From: Eubacterium sp. AF22-8LB
GTDB lineage: Bacteria > Bacillota_I > Bacilli_A > Erysipelotrichales > Erysipelotrichaceae
Direction: 5' to 3'
Assembly (NCBI RefSeq): GCF_003458715.1
Contig: NZ_QRVI01000022.1
Coordinates: 1 to 36,935 of the forward strand
DNA: 36,935 nt
The position numbers and the translations under genes are program-made. A model generated the notes under the pieces. The model was not told where the DNA came from. It saw only the letters and a program-made list of their open reading frames with translations, and did not search any database. Numbering within the stretch: the first letter of the stretch is position 1; every line of letters starts with the position of its first letter. Below, in pieces: positions 8,230 through 15,581 of the stretch.

Positions 8230-8473
8230 CATCCTCGTCAGCCAATAATGGTTGGCGATTTTTTAATGTTAAAATATATGTTCCATCTTTTGGATATGCA
8301 CTTTTGTCTTTTTGATCACTTAAGATTTCCAATTCACATGGATATCCTTCATTTTCAAGAATCTGCAAAAGATTATCCTTACCAATTTTTTTAGTAATGG
8401 CACGTCCACATGCACAGTTACCATATTGATCAAGGCATTGTTTAACCCACACAGGAATTTTTGAAGTTGCCAT
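8216..8473 (-). CDS. Small unknown protein with CxCGR motif and acidic tail
   Basis: I do not recognise the family. The ATG at 8473 is preferred over an upstream in-frame start at 8503 because AAGGAGGA lies 5 bases before it. This gives 85 residues beginning MATSKIPVWVKQC. A CACGRAI motif (about residues 23-29) holds two cysteines, with another at residue 13, so metal binding or redox use is possible but unproven. The end is strongly acidic (ADEDEDED), and those codons also form one arm of the terminator hairpin. It is convergent with icd and lies downstream of the H1-like gene with a 76-base gap. It is probably cytosolic. Confidence 0.75.
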   Translation of the reverse strand: MATSKIPVWVKQCLDQYGNCACGRAITKKIGKDNLLQILENEGYPCELEILSDQKDKSAYPKDGTYILTLKNRQPLLADEDEDED

Positions 8474-8549
8474 TGTATCCTCCTTGATTAAAAGTATTCG
8501 CAATGTATATCATATGCAAAACACCTTTAAAAATCAAGCAGATTCCTTA

Positions 8550-9935
8550 TTAACCTTCTAAAACGGCAATAATGTTTGGATAATAAGTAAAACGATCATC
8601 TACAAACTGTAAAGCTTGATTAGCGATTTGTTTTGCCTTATCCTTGTCAACACCTTCATAAATAGAAGCATAACGATAATAAATATAATCTTTAATTTGA
8701 TTTTCTCTTAAGATATATCCATAATCCGCATCACCTAATCCATAATCACCGTGTAAGATGTATAAATCAGCCACATCCATCATAATACGATTTCTATATG
8801 TGTTGTGTAAATCTTCTAATTGCGATAATACAGCATAAATGAAGTGTTCATAATAATCCACATCTTCATATTTCCATGTTTTTAATACACTATACGCAAG
8901 ATCCATAAATTCTTCTACGAATTTTTCAACATCAATACCAATTTCCTCATCTAATTTCTTTGAATCATGAATATCCTTGTGCTGAGCAATCATCAACACT
9001 TTACGCATTGTATCAAATTGAGATTTATATTCTTCTCCATCTGCTACTACATCCGTATATTTATAATTTAAAGCATGGTCTACATCTGCTTGTAAGTCTT
9101 CTGCTTTTTGAGGCTTGATATCTGCAGTTGCATACACTTTCGATACTAAAACTTCAACTAAATCTTCATCATAGCCATCTTCTTCAAATTTAAATTTACC
9201 TTTTATTTGATATTTATTGACTAAATCCTGTGCCACTGATTTTACATCTGGATTTAAAACCAATTGTTGAATAATTGAATCACGAGTCACATCCATTGAC
9301 ATTGCCTTTGCCAAATCAAAGCATGTATCTACTGATAACTTAGCGTATTGTTCTTCCTTTGTCATTTTCTTAGTTGTAGCCTTCTTAGTAGTTGTCTTTT
9401 TAACTGTTGTTTTCTTAGCAGCTGCTTTTTTAGCTGGTGCTTTTTTTGTTGCAGTCTTTTTAGCTGGTGCTTTCTTTTCTTCAGCAGTTTTTTCCTCTGC
9501 TTTCTTTGCAGCTGTCTTTTTAGCTGGAGCTTTCTTTACTTCAACCTTCTTTTCTTCAGCTGGCTTTTCTTCTACTTTCTTTGCAGTTGTCTTTTTAGCT
9601 GGTGCTTTCTTTTCTTCAGCTGGTTTTTCTTCTACTTTCTTTGTAGCTGTCTTTTTAGCTGGAGCTTTTTTTTCTTCAACTGGCTTTTCTCCTACTTTCT
9701 TTGTAGCTGTCTTTTTAGCTGGAGCTTTCTTTTCTTCAACTGGCTTTTCTTCTACTTTCTTTGTAGCTGTCTTTTTAGCTGGAGCTTTCTTTTCTTCAAC
9801 TGGCTTTGCTTCTACTTTCTTTGTTGCAGTTTTTTTAGCTGAAGCTTCTTTTACTTCAACCTTCTTTTCTTCAACTTTTTTAACTGGAGCAACTACTTTT
9901 TTATCTGTAACTTTTTTTGTCGTTTTTGCTGGCAT
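8550..9935 (-). CDS. Histone-H1-like Lys/Ala-rich repeat protein with unique acidic C-terminal domain
   Basis: The 461-residue protein has two parts. Residues 1 to ~190 are almost only K, A, P, T, V and E, built from ~20-residue repeats of the type KKVEEKPVEEKKAPAKKTAT (residues 39-163), then KK-A/T dipeptide runs. This resembles eukaryotic H1 tails and bacterial H1-like or AlgP-like proteins that bind DNA or RNA. Residues ~190-461 are a mostly helical, acidic domain with many Tyr and Asp and no motif I know. There is no signal peptide, so it is likely cytoplasmic. Start: ATG at 9935 after AAGGGAGG. It has its own promoter, divergent from htrA. A nucleoid-binding role is inferred from composition; a scaffold or ribosome-associated role is possible. 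Confidence 0.85.
   Translation of the reverse strand: MPAKTTKKVTDKKVVAPVKKVEEKKVEVKEASAKKTATKKVEAKPVEEKKAPAKKTATKKVEEKPVEEKKAPAKKTATKKVGEKPVEEKKAPAKKTATKKVEEKPAEEKKAPAKKTTAKKVEEKPAEEKKVEVKKAPAKKTAAKKAEEKTAEEKKAPAKKTATKKAPAKKAAAKKTTVKKTTTKKATTKKMTKEEQYAKLSVDTCFDLAKAMSMDVTRDSIIQQLVLNPDVKSVAQDLVNKYQIKGKFKFEEDGYDEDLVEVLVSKVYATADIKPQKAEDLQADVDHALNYKYTDVVADGEEYKSQFDTMRKVLMIAQHKDIHDSKKLDEEIGIDVEKFVEEFMDLAYSVLKTWKYEDVDYYEHFIYAVLSQLEDLHNTYRNRIMMDVADLYILHGDYGLGDADYGYILRENQIKDYIYYRYASIYEGVDKDKAKQIANQALQFVDDRFTYYPNIIAVLEG
9440..9821 (-). repeat. In-frame tandem repeat (~60 bp units) coding the H1-like tail
   Basis: About six copies of a 60-base unit encode KKVEEKPVEEKKAPAKKTAT with small changes. The fifth copy is lengthened to 25 codons by an inserted KVEVK. 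Repeats like this change copy number by slippage, so length may vary between strains. Confidence 0.85.
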
Positions 9936-9970
9936 ACGAAACCTCCCTTAAACGTGCTTTCTATAAAGGT

Positions 9971-9999
9971 ATTATAACACTGAATGTTAATATTCCAAA
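9971..9999 (-). promoter_or_regulatory. Promoter of the H1-like gene
   Basis: On minus, an extended -10 TGTTATAAT (9971-9979) is preceded after 17 bases by TTTGGA (9994-9999). It uses the same extended -10 sequence as the acn/citrate synthase promoters. Confidence 0.6.
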
Positions 10000-10030
10000 A
10001 TTTGTATATACAAAAAGATATATTTGATTC

Positions 10031-10059
10031 ATCACAATTCGTTTAGAATAGTGTATACT
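10031..10059 (+). promoter_or_regulatory. Promoter of htrA
   Basis: ATCACA (10031-10036), a 17-base spacer and TATACT (10054-10059) lie about 40 bases before the htrA start. The -35 is a partial match. Confidence 0.5.
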
Positions 10060-10098
10060 ACTGAATATAAAATAAAATTAAAATAAGGAGGATAACTT

Positions 10099-11223
10099 AT
10101 GCAGACACCACCTGAATTTAGGTCAAAAACCTATGTCCCAGTACACAATAAAATTCTAACCACAATTGGTATCGTTCTCATTTCGGGAGTTGTTGGTTTT
10201 GGCTCTGGTTTTGCGGGAAGTCAATTATCTAACAAAGCCAATGTCACTATTCAGCAACAGACCACAAAATCGAATAAAGGTACAATTCAAGTATCAGATG
10301 TATCTGACATTGTTGAAAAATGTAAGGATAGCGTTGTTGAAATTACCACAGAATCTGTATCAAGTGGAAATTCCATATTTGGTCAATATGTCTCTCAAGG
10401 TGCAGGAAGTGGAGTTATTATCAGCACAGATGGATATATTGTCACAAACAATCATGTCGTAAGTGATGCAACAAGACTTAAAGTCACTACAACCGATGGA
10501 TCAGAATATGATGCAAATATCGTAGGTAAAGATTCTCAAACAGATTTAGCCGTAATAAAAATTGATGCCGATAACTTACAAGCTGCTACATTTGGAGATA
10601 GTGATATTCTACAAGTAGGAGATCCTGCTATCGCAATTGGCAATCCCCTAGGTGAACTTGGTGGAACAGTTACAACAGGCATTATTTCAGCTACTGATCG
10701 ACAAATTACTATTGATAACGAAACCATGACACTTCTACAAACAGATGCAGCCATTAATCCAGGAAACTCTGGTGGTGGATTATTTAATGCAGATGGTAAT
10801 TTAATCGGCATTGTGAACGCAAAAGAAAGCTCTACAGGAATTGAGGGTTTAGGATTCGCAATTCCCATCACACCTGCAAAAGATGTCATCACAGAGCTAA
10901 TGCAAAATGGAAGTGTAACATCTAGACCCGCTTTAAATGTAAGCTTATATGATTATACTTCTAATAATCAAAGTTCTAATTCTAAATATGAGGATGGTTG
11001 CTACATCGTGCAGGTTGTTAAAAATGGTGCTGCTGATAAGGCCGGACTTAAACAAAATGATCGTATCATAAATTTTGATGGACAGAAAATCCAAACAACT
11101 AGTGATGTTAAAGGAATCTTAAAAAAGCATAAAATTGGCGATACTGTGAAAATGGTTGTCGAAAGAAATTCCAAAGAAATCACGGTTGAAATTACACTAC
11201 AAGCACAAACTCAGTCAAATTAA
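10099..11223 (+). CDS. htrA: HtrA/DegP-family membrane-anchored serine protease
   Basis: This 374-residue S1C protease degrades misfolded exported proteins at the outer face of the membrane. A single N-terminal membrane anchor (about residues 15-40) is followed by the trypsin-like domain. The catalytic triad is visible: His119 (NNHVV), Asp149 (TDLAVIK) and Ser224 (NPGNSGGG). One PDZ domain follows (about 280-370, with AGLKQNDRIINFDGQKI). The architecture matches Gram-positive HtrA. Start: ATG at 10099 after AAGGAGGA. It is monocistronic, with its own promoter and a strong terminator. I see no CssRS-type two-component genes beside it. Confidence 0.95.
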   Translation: MQTPPEFRSKTYVPVHNKILTTIGIVLISGVVGFGSGFAGSQLSNKANVTIQQQTTKSNKGTIQVSDVSDIVEKCKDSVVEITTESVSSGNSIFGQYVSQGAGSGVIISTDGYIVTNNHVVSDATRLKVTTTDGSEYDANIVGKDSQTDLAVIKIDADNLQAATFGDSDILQVGDPAIAIGNPLGELGGTVTTGIISATDRQITIDNETMTLLQTDAAINPGNSGGGLFNADGNLIGIVNAKESSTGIEGLGFAIPITPAKDVITELMQNGSVTSRPALNVSLYDYTSNNQSSNSKYEDGCYIVQVVKNGAADKAGLKQNDRIINFDGQKIQTTSDVKGILKKHKIGDTVKMVVERNSKEITVEITLQAQTQSN

Positions 11224-11244
11224 GCCAGTGAACACTGGCTTTTT
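11223..11244 (+). terminator. Terminator of htrA
   Basis: Stem GCCAGT (11224-11229), loop GAAC and ACTGGC (11234-11239) are followed by five T residues. Confidence 0.88.
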
Positions 11245-11264
11245 AGTTTAAACTAACCTATAAT
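11244..11264 (+). promoter_or_regulatory. ldh promoter region with a 12-bp palindrome
   Basis: TATAAT lies at 11259-11264, 33 bases before the ldh start. The spacer holds the perfect palindrome TAGTTTAAACTA (11244-11255). A clear -35 is lacking. The palindrome is not a Rex-type TTGTGA site; whether it binds a regulator is unknown. Confidence 0.5.
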
Positions 11265-11297
11265 AGTAATATAAAAATAAGAAAGAGGTTTAAGTTT

Positions 11298-12257
11298 ATG
11301 TCTGAAAAAATTAAAAAAAGAAAAATCATGCTGGTAGGTACTGGATTTGTCGGTATGAGTTTTGCCTATTCTATGCTTTCAGAAAAGGGAATCGATGAAC
11401 TTGTTTTGGTCGATGTAAATGAAGACAAAGCAAGAGGAGAACAAATGGACCTAAATGATGGTCTAGTTTATGCAGACACTAAAATGAAAATTAGTGCCGG
11501 TACATACGCAGATGCTGCCGATACTAACATCGTTGTCTTAACAGCTGGTGCTGCCCAAAAACCAGGACAAACTCGTCTTGATCTAGTTAAGATCAACGCC
11601 AATATCACAAAGGGCGTTTGTAAAGCATTAAAGGAAAATAATTTTAATGGTATCTTAGTTGTCGCAAATAACCCTGTAGACATCATGACTTATGTAGCTT
11701 GGAAGGAAAGTGGATTACCTAAAAACCACGTTATTGGTTCAGGTACTGTATTAGATACAGCTCGTTTACGTCATGCATTAAGCGAAAGATTAGGATTTGC
11801 CGACAGCAATATCCACGCATATATCATGGGTGAGCACGGAGATTCAAGTTTCGTTCCTTGGATTCATTCATATATTGGATGTAAAAATTTACTAGAATAC
11901 TTAGATGAAAATAATATTTCTTTAAGTGAATTACAAGAAATCTACATTGATGTACGTGACAAAGCTTATAAAATCATCGAATTAAAACGTGCTACTTATT
12001 ATGGTATTGGTTTAGCATTAAAACGTATCGTTTCATGTATTTTAAATAATGAACGAGCAATCCTTCCAGTATCTGCATATCAAAGTGGAGAATATGGTAA
12101 AGAAGGATACTTTATTGGTACACCAAGTGTTGTAGGATCAAATGGTGTTGAACAAGTTGTTTGTTTACACTTAAATGAAAATGATCAGCAAAGATTCGAT
12201 CATTCATTTGACACATTAAAAAGTACAATCGAAGAAAATTTACAAGATATCCTATAA
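11298..12257 (+). CDS. ldh: L-lactate dehydrogenase
   Basis: This 319-residue cytosolic enzyme reduces pyruvate to L-lactate with NADH, the main redox sink in a lactic fermentation. It has the Rossmann start VGTGFVGMSFAY, the Asp that binds the NAD ribose (VLVDV), the mobile loop GAAQKPGQTRLDLV with the substrate Arg, GSGTVLDTARLR, and catalytic His180 in GEHGDSSF. The GQTR loop with Gln favours lactate over malate dehydrogenase, where Arg is usual. Length fits the family. It is monocistronic between the htrA terminator and its own terminator. Confidence 0.95.
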   Translation: MSEKIKKRKIMLVGTGFVGMSFAYSMLSEKGIDELVLVDVNEDKARGEQMDLNDGLVYADTKMKISAGTYADAADTNIVVLTAGAAQKPGQTRLDLVKINANITKGVCKALKENNFNGILVVANNPVDIMTYVAWKESGLPKNHVIGSGTVLDTARLRHALSERLGFADSNIHAYIMGEHGDSSFVPWIHSYIGCKNLLEYLDENNISLSELQEIYIDVRDKAYKIIELKRATYYGIGLALKRIVSCILNNERAILPVSAYQSGEYGKEGYFIGTPSVVGSNGVEQVVCLHLNENDQQRFDHSFDTLKSTIEENLQDIL

Positions 12258-12263
12258 AAAACA

Positions 12264-12293
12264 AAACCTGGCTAAAGCTTAGTCAGGTTTTTC
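12264..12293. terminator. Bidirectional terminator between ldh and the phosphoesterase gene
   Basis: An 11-bp stem (12265-12275 with 12279-12289, one G-U pair) and loop AGC are followed on plus by TTTTT. On minus the stem is followed by TTTTGTTTTTT. It overlaps the last codons of the convergent gene. Confidence 0.85.
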
Positions 12294-13018
12294 ATTTCTT
12301 CATCAATATTATCTAATAAAAGAACTTTATCAAATAAAGTCAAACAAGGCTTATTTGAATCGGAATAATAAATCAAATCATCATGATAATGTCCACTAAA
12401 CCAGATTTTATATTCTGTCTTCTTTTCTATCGTTTCTAAACAATCATGCAAATCATAATAATCATCTCCATACAGACTCATATCCGTTTCATATTTATGA
12501 GCTAATGGATGTGAAGAATATATATCATGTGACAATATATAATCAACTTCCCAATTATTTTTCTCTAATGTTTCAAATGCATGTTTAGCTTCTTCAATCG
12601 TACAAATTTCATCTTTCCACCAATTTTTATGTTCTGTACGATAAGCAACATCGTGTGAAAATCCTCCACCCATCGTAAAGAATTTATAACCATCGATATT
12701 AAACACTTCTCCTCGCATCAAATGAAATATTTTCGAGCGAATACGATGTACTTTCCCACCCTTATACTCTTCAACAGGATATGTATTTAATACATCAAAA
12801 TTCTCATGATTTCCATCCACAAACAACGTATTCCATGGAAGTGAATCTAACCATTTTAACCAAAAATTATCTCCTGTACTACCATCATAAACACAACCAA
12901 AATCGCCACATATAATAACATAATCATTTTCCGTTAAAGTATTTCCAACAGTAAACTCTCTCGGATTAATTTTATGAATATCTTGCTCTCTATGAATATC
13001 GCCAGTTATATAAATCAT
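12272..13018 (-). CDS. Metallophosphoesterase (calcineurin-like fold)
   Basis: The protein is a calcineurin-like metallophosphoesterase. The dimetal motifs appear in order: GDIHRE (about residue 6), GDFGCVYDG, GNHENF, a His in LSHDIYSSHP and SGHYHDD near the end. The ATG at 13018 gives 248 residues starting MIYITGDIH and has GGAGGAAG upstream. A longer frame to 13063 has no ribosome site and an unlikely leader. No signal peptide, so cytosolic. The substrate is unknown; relatives cleave phosphodiesters, dinucleotides or protein phosphates. It is a single gene, convergent with ldh and divergent from the cstA T-box. Confidence 0.88.
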   Translation of the reverse strand: MIYITGDIHREQDIHKINPREFTVGNTLTENDYVIICGDFGCVYDGSTGDNFWLKWLDSLPWNTLFVDGNHENFDVLNTYPVEEYKGGKVHRIRSKIFHLMRGEVFNIDGYKFFTMGGGFSHDVAYRTEHKNWWKDEICTIEEAKHAFETLEKNNWEVDYILSHDIYSSHPLAHKYETDMSLYGDDYYDLHDCLETIEKKTEYKIWFSGHYHDDLIYYSDSNKPCLTLFDKVLLLDNIDEEMKNLTKL

Positions 13019-13137
13019 CTGTCTTCCTCCAGCATAATTCAATATTATAGCACACACGTTCAAAAGTTAACAATCTAACGATGATTGTAATTAATGTAAA
13101 TTGTGAAAATATCAATTTACATTTTGTTACATTTTTA

Positions 13138-13166
13138 TTGACATATTTTTCATTTTGTTTTATTAT
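13138..13166 (+). promoter_or_regulatory. Promoter of the cstA T-box transcript
   Basis: TTGACA (13138-13143), a 17-base spacer and TATTAT (13161-13166) form a near-consensus vegetative promoter just upstream of the leader RNA. Confidence 0.82.
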
Positions 13167-13172
13167 ACAACC

Positions 13173-13417
13173 ACAAATATTCAAAGCTATGAACAAGACA
13201 CGACTTTAAGCAAGCCCGGTTTAAGAGAGTATCAAAATTGGTGAAATGATAACAACGGCCCTTAGAGCTATCACTTGTGAGCCAATCATTTGAACTTATA
13301 GTAAGATGATTCGTCCTTCGCGTTAAGAAGTTCTAAGTGGCAACAACGATGTTGCAAACTAAGTGGTACCGCGGAATAGTATTAGATTTCGTCTTAGATA
13401 GACGAAGTCTTTTTTTT
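13173..13417 (+). promoter_or_regulatory. T-box riboswitch upstream of cstA
   Basis: The leader has the T-box core AAGTGGTACCGCGG (about 13360-13373). An 11-bp terminator stem follows (13384-13394 with 13400-13410, one G-U) with a T run at 13411-13417. The AG-rich bulge AAGAGAG and apical motif TTGGTGAAA of Stem I are also present. Folding by hand, helix CTTTAAG/CTTAGAG and the lower helix ACAAG/CTTGT leave a specifier loop with CTATCA. That gives ATC (Ile, followed by a purine) as the best guess, with TAT (Tyr) as alternative. T-box identity is secure; the amino acid is not. The leader places transcription of cstA under control of an uncharged tRNA. Confidence 0.87.
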
Positions 13418-13464
13418 ATTATTTGAATATTTGGATAGAAAGTTTTAAGGGAGGAAAGTTATTT

Positions 13465-15201
13465 ATGAATGGTCTATTATTATTAGCTATCGCTGCTGCA
13501 TTATTGCTTACGGCTTACTTAGTTTATGGACGCTATTTAGTTAAAACATGGGGGATTGATCCAAAAGCTAAGACACCCGCTTATGAAAAGGAAGATGGAG
13601 TTGATTATGTTCCAAGTAATAAATGGGAAGTATTTGGACACCAATTCTCATCAATTGCTGGAGCTGGTCCAGTCACAGGTCCAGTACTTGCAATGGTATT
13701 TGGATGGTTACCTGCATTTTTATGGGTAATGGTCGGAGGAATCTTCTTCGGTGCCGTACAAGATTTTGGGGCTCTATACGCATCTGTTAAATCCCACGGT
13801 AAATCAATGGGACAAATCATAGAAACATACATTGGTAAAACAGGACGTAAATTATTCTTCTTATTCTGCTGGTTATTTACATTATTAGTTATTGCTGCAT
13901 TTGCCGACATGGTTGCAGGATCATTAAACGGATACAACGCTGCCGGTGCACAATCATTACCAAGTGGAGCTGCTAGTTCAATTACAATTCTATATGTATT
14001 TGTTGCTATCGCATTTGGTTTCTTCTTAAAGAAAACAGGACTTTCTGGATGGAAACAAGCTGTTCTAGGTATTGCATTAATCGTTGCAATGTTAGCATTA
14101 GGAATCGCATTCCCTGTTTACTTCACTAAACAAACATGGGTATATCTAGTATTCGTTTATATCTTCTTTGCAAGTGTTACACCTATCTGGGTATTAAAAC
14201 AACCACGTGACTATTTGACTACATTCTTATTCATCGGAATGATCGTTGCTGCAGTTGTTGGTGTATTCGTATCAAACCCTACAATCACATCACCTGCATT
14301 CACTGGATTTAAATCTGCAACTGGAAGCTATATCTTCCCTACATTATTCGTTACTGTAGCTTGTGGTGCTGTTAGTGGATTCCACTCACTTGTATCTAGT
14401 GAAACAAGTTCTAAACAAATCCGCAATGAAAGCGATATGTTACAAGTTGGATACGGAAGTATGTTACTTGAATCTTTATTAGCTGTTTTGGTAATCGTAG
14501 TTGTTGGATCTTTAACTAGCTTAGCTAGCAAAGGTGTATTAAATGAAACATTATCTTCAATGGCATTTGCTGATACTGCAACACCATTCATCAAATTCTC
14601 AGTTGGTGTTACTGGATTGATTTCACAATTTGGATTCCCTCAAGAATGGGGTCTATGCATCATGACAATGTTCGTTTCTGCTTTAGCATTAACATCATTA
14701 GATGCTGTTGCACGTATCGGACGTTTATCATTCCAAGAATTATTTGAAGTAAATGAAGATGCTGAAACAAATATCGTTGTTCGCTTCTTAACAAACAAAT
14801 ATGTAGCTACCCTAATCACTTTAGCTGGTGGTTACCTATTAAGCTTAGGTGGATACTTAAATATCTGGCCATTATTCGGCAGTGCTAACCAATTATTAGC
14901 AGCTATGGTATTAGTTTCATTATCTGTATTCTTAAAAGTTACAGGACGTAAAGGATACATGTTATATGTACCAATGATTATGATGTTAGTTGTTACAATG
15001 ACAAGCTTAGGAATGTCAGTATACAACATCTGCTTAAAATTATTCGTAACTGGTGGATTCGCATTTATGACAGACGGATTACAATTATTCTTCGCTGTTC
15101 TACTAATGGCATTAGGATTGATGATCTTCATTGGTTCTGGAAAGAAATTGGTTCAACCTGTTGAAAAGGCAAAGCTTCAAGAACAAGAACAAAACGCATA
15201 A
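13465..15201 (+). CDS. cstA: CstA-family carbon starvation / peptide or carboxylate transporter
   Basis: This polytopic membrane protein (578 residues, roughly 15 hydrophobic segments) belongs to the CstA family, known for uptake of peptides and of pyruvate. Family marks are the early YGRYL, the GHQFSSIAGAGPVTGP motif and the AVQDFGALYASVKSHGKSMG-like loop. The ATG at 13465 is chosen because GGGAGGAAAG lies upstream; the in-frame ATG at 13423 falls just after the T-box terminator and lacks a ribosome site. The C-terminus is short and charged. It is alone in its transcript, behind a T-box, which suggests the cargo is an amino acid, a peptide or a related keto acid. Confidence 0.92.
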   Translation: MNGLLLLAIAAALLLTAYLVYGRYLVKTWGIDPKAKTPAYEKEDGVDYVPSNKWEVFGHQFSSIAGAGPVTGPVLAMVFGWLPAFLWVMVGGIFFGAVQDFGALYASVKSHGKSMGQIIETYIGKTGRKLFFLFCWLFTLLVIAAFADMVAGSLNGYNAAGAQSLPSGAASSITILYVFVAIAFGFFLKKTGLSGWKQAVLGIALIVAMLALGIAFPVYFTKQTWVYLVFVYIFFASVTPIWVLKQPRDYLTTFLFIGMIVAAVVGVFVSNPTITSPAFTGFKSATGSYIFPTLFVTVACGAVSGFHSLVSSETSSKQIRNESDMLQVGYGSMLLESLLAVLVIVVVGSLTSLASKGVLNETLSSMAFADTATPFIKFSVGVTGLISQFGFPQEWGLCIMTMFVSALALTSLDAVARIGRLSFQELFEVNEDAETNIVVRFLTNKYVATLITLAGGYLLSLGGYLNIWPLFGSANQLLAAMVLVSLSVFLKVTGRKGYMLYVPMIMMLVVTMTSLGMSVYNICLKLFVTGGFAFMTDGLQLFFAVLLMALGLMIFIGSGKKLVQPVEKAKLQEQEQNA

Positions 15202-15209
15202 AACAATCA

Positions 15210-15235
15210 AGACCGCATCAAGCGGTCTTTTCTTT
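15210..15235 (+). terminator. Terminator of cstA
   Basis: AGACCGC (15210-15216), a 5-base loop and GCGGTCT (15222-15228) are followed by a T-rich run. Confidence 0.88.
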
Positions 15236-15551
15236 CACTTATATAATTTTTTTAACAGAGATCCAATTCAATGTAAATGTAAAGCCACTATGCAGTATAC
15301 CTATACATACAATCCTTTAGTGAACTCAAAGAATGACAGAACATATAGAAAAAGATGCATTGATGAAATGATTCGAATGTATAAAAGAAGAATATAACCA
15401 ATAAGAGTTCTATCCTAAACAAGGCTATTTATAAAATAGTCTGTTTTGTCATGCCAACAAAATTCAAAATCCAGATAATCAAATCATTTTTTCCAAATTC
15501 ATCTTCTCCAAAACCAATTTCTTAATATATAAAAACTAATCAATTTAAGCC
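15236..15551. other. Intergenic stretch without a clear gene
   Basis: Between the cstA and fakA terminators I see no convincing gene. A 35-codon frame (15291-15398, plus, starting MQYTYTYNPL and rich in Arg/Lys/Tyr) has no ribosome site and could be a gene remnant. A weak hairpin (GGCTATTT with AAATAGTC, about 15423-15441) precedes a short T-rich stretch. Confidence 0.4.
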
Positions 15552-15581
15552 AAAAATAAAAGGATCAGTTTTCACTGACCC
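15552..15581 (-). terminator. Terminator of the fakA operon
   Basis: On minus, GGGTCAGT (15574-15581), GAAA tetraloop and ACTGATCC (15562-15569) are followed by TTTTATTTTT. It begins right after the fakA stop codon. Confidence 0.9.

Noticed and set aside
9348..9842. Long plus-strand frame rich in Phe, Cys, Ser and Leu
   Set aside because: It is the antisense of the Lys/Ala repeat region; its low-complexity sequence is a by-product of the repeats and it has no ribosome site.
10536..10892. Minus-strand frame inside htrA
   Set aside because: It overlaps the protease catalytic region, which is intact on plus, and lacks start signals.
13423..13464. Upstream in-frame ATG extending CstA by 14 residues
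   Set aside because: It starts a few bases after the T-box terminator T run without a ribosome site; the ATG at 13465 has a strong one and gives the normal CstA N-terminus.
13605..13937. Minus-strand frames inside cstA (also 14328-14594 and 14832-15131)
   Set aside because: Shadows of a transporter with strong codon bias; no ribosome sites.
15131..15397. Plus-strand 88-codon frame starting within the end of cstA
   Set aside because: It runs out of frame through the cstA end and its terminator; only the last 35 codons might be a remnant, and these lack a ribosome site.
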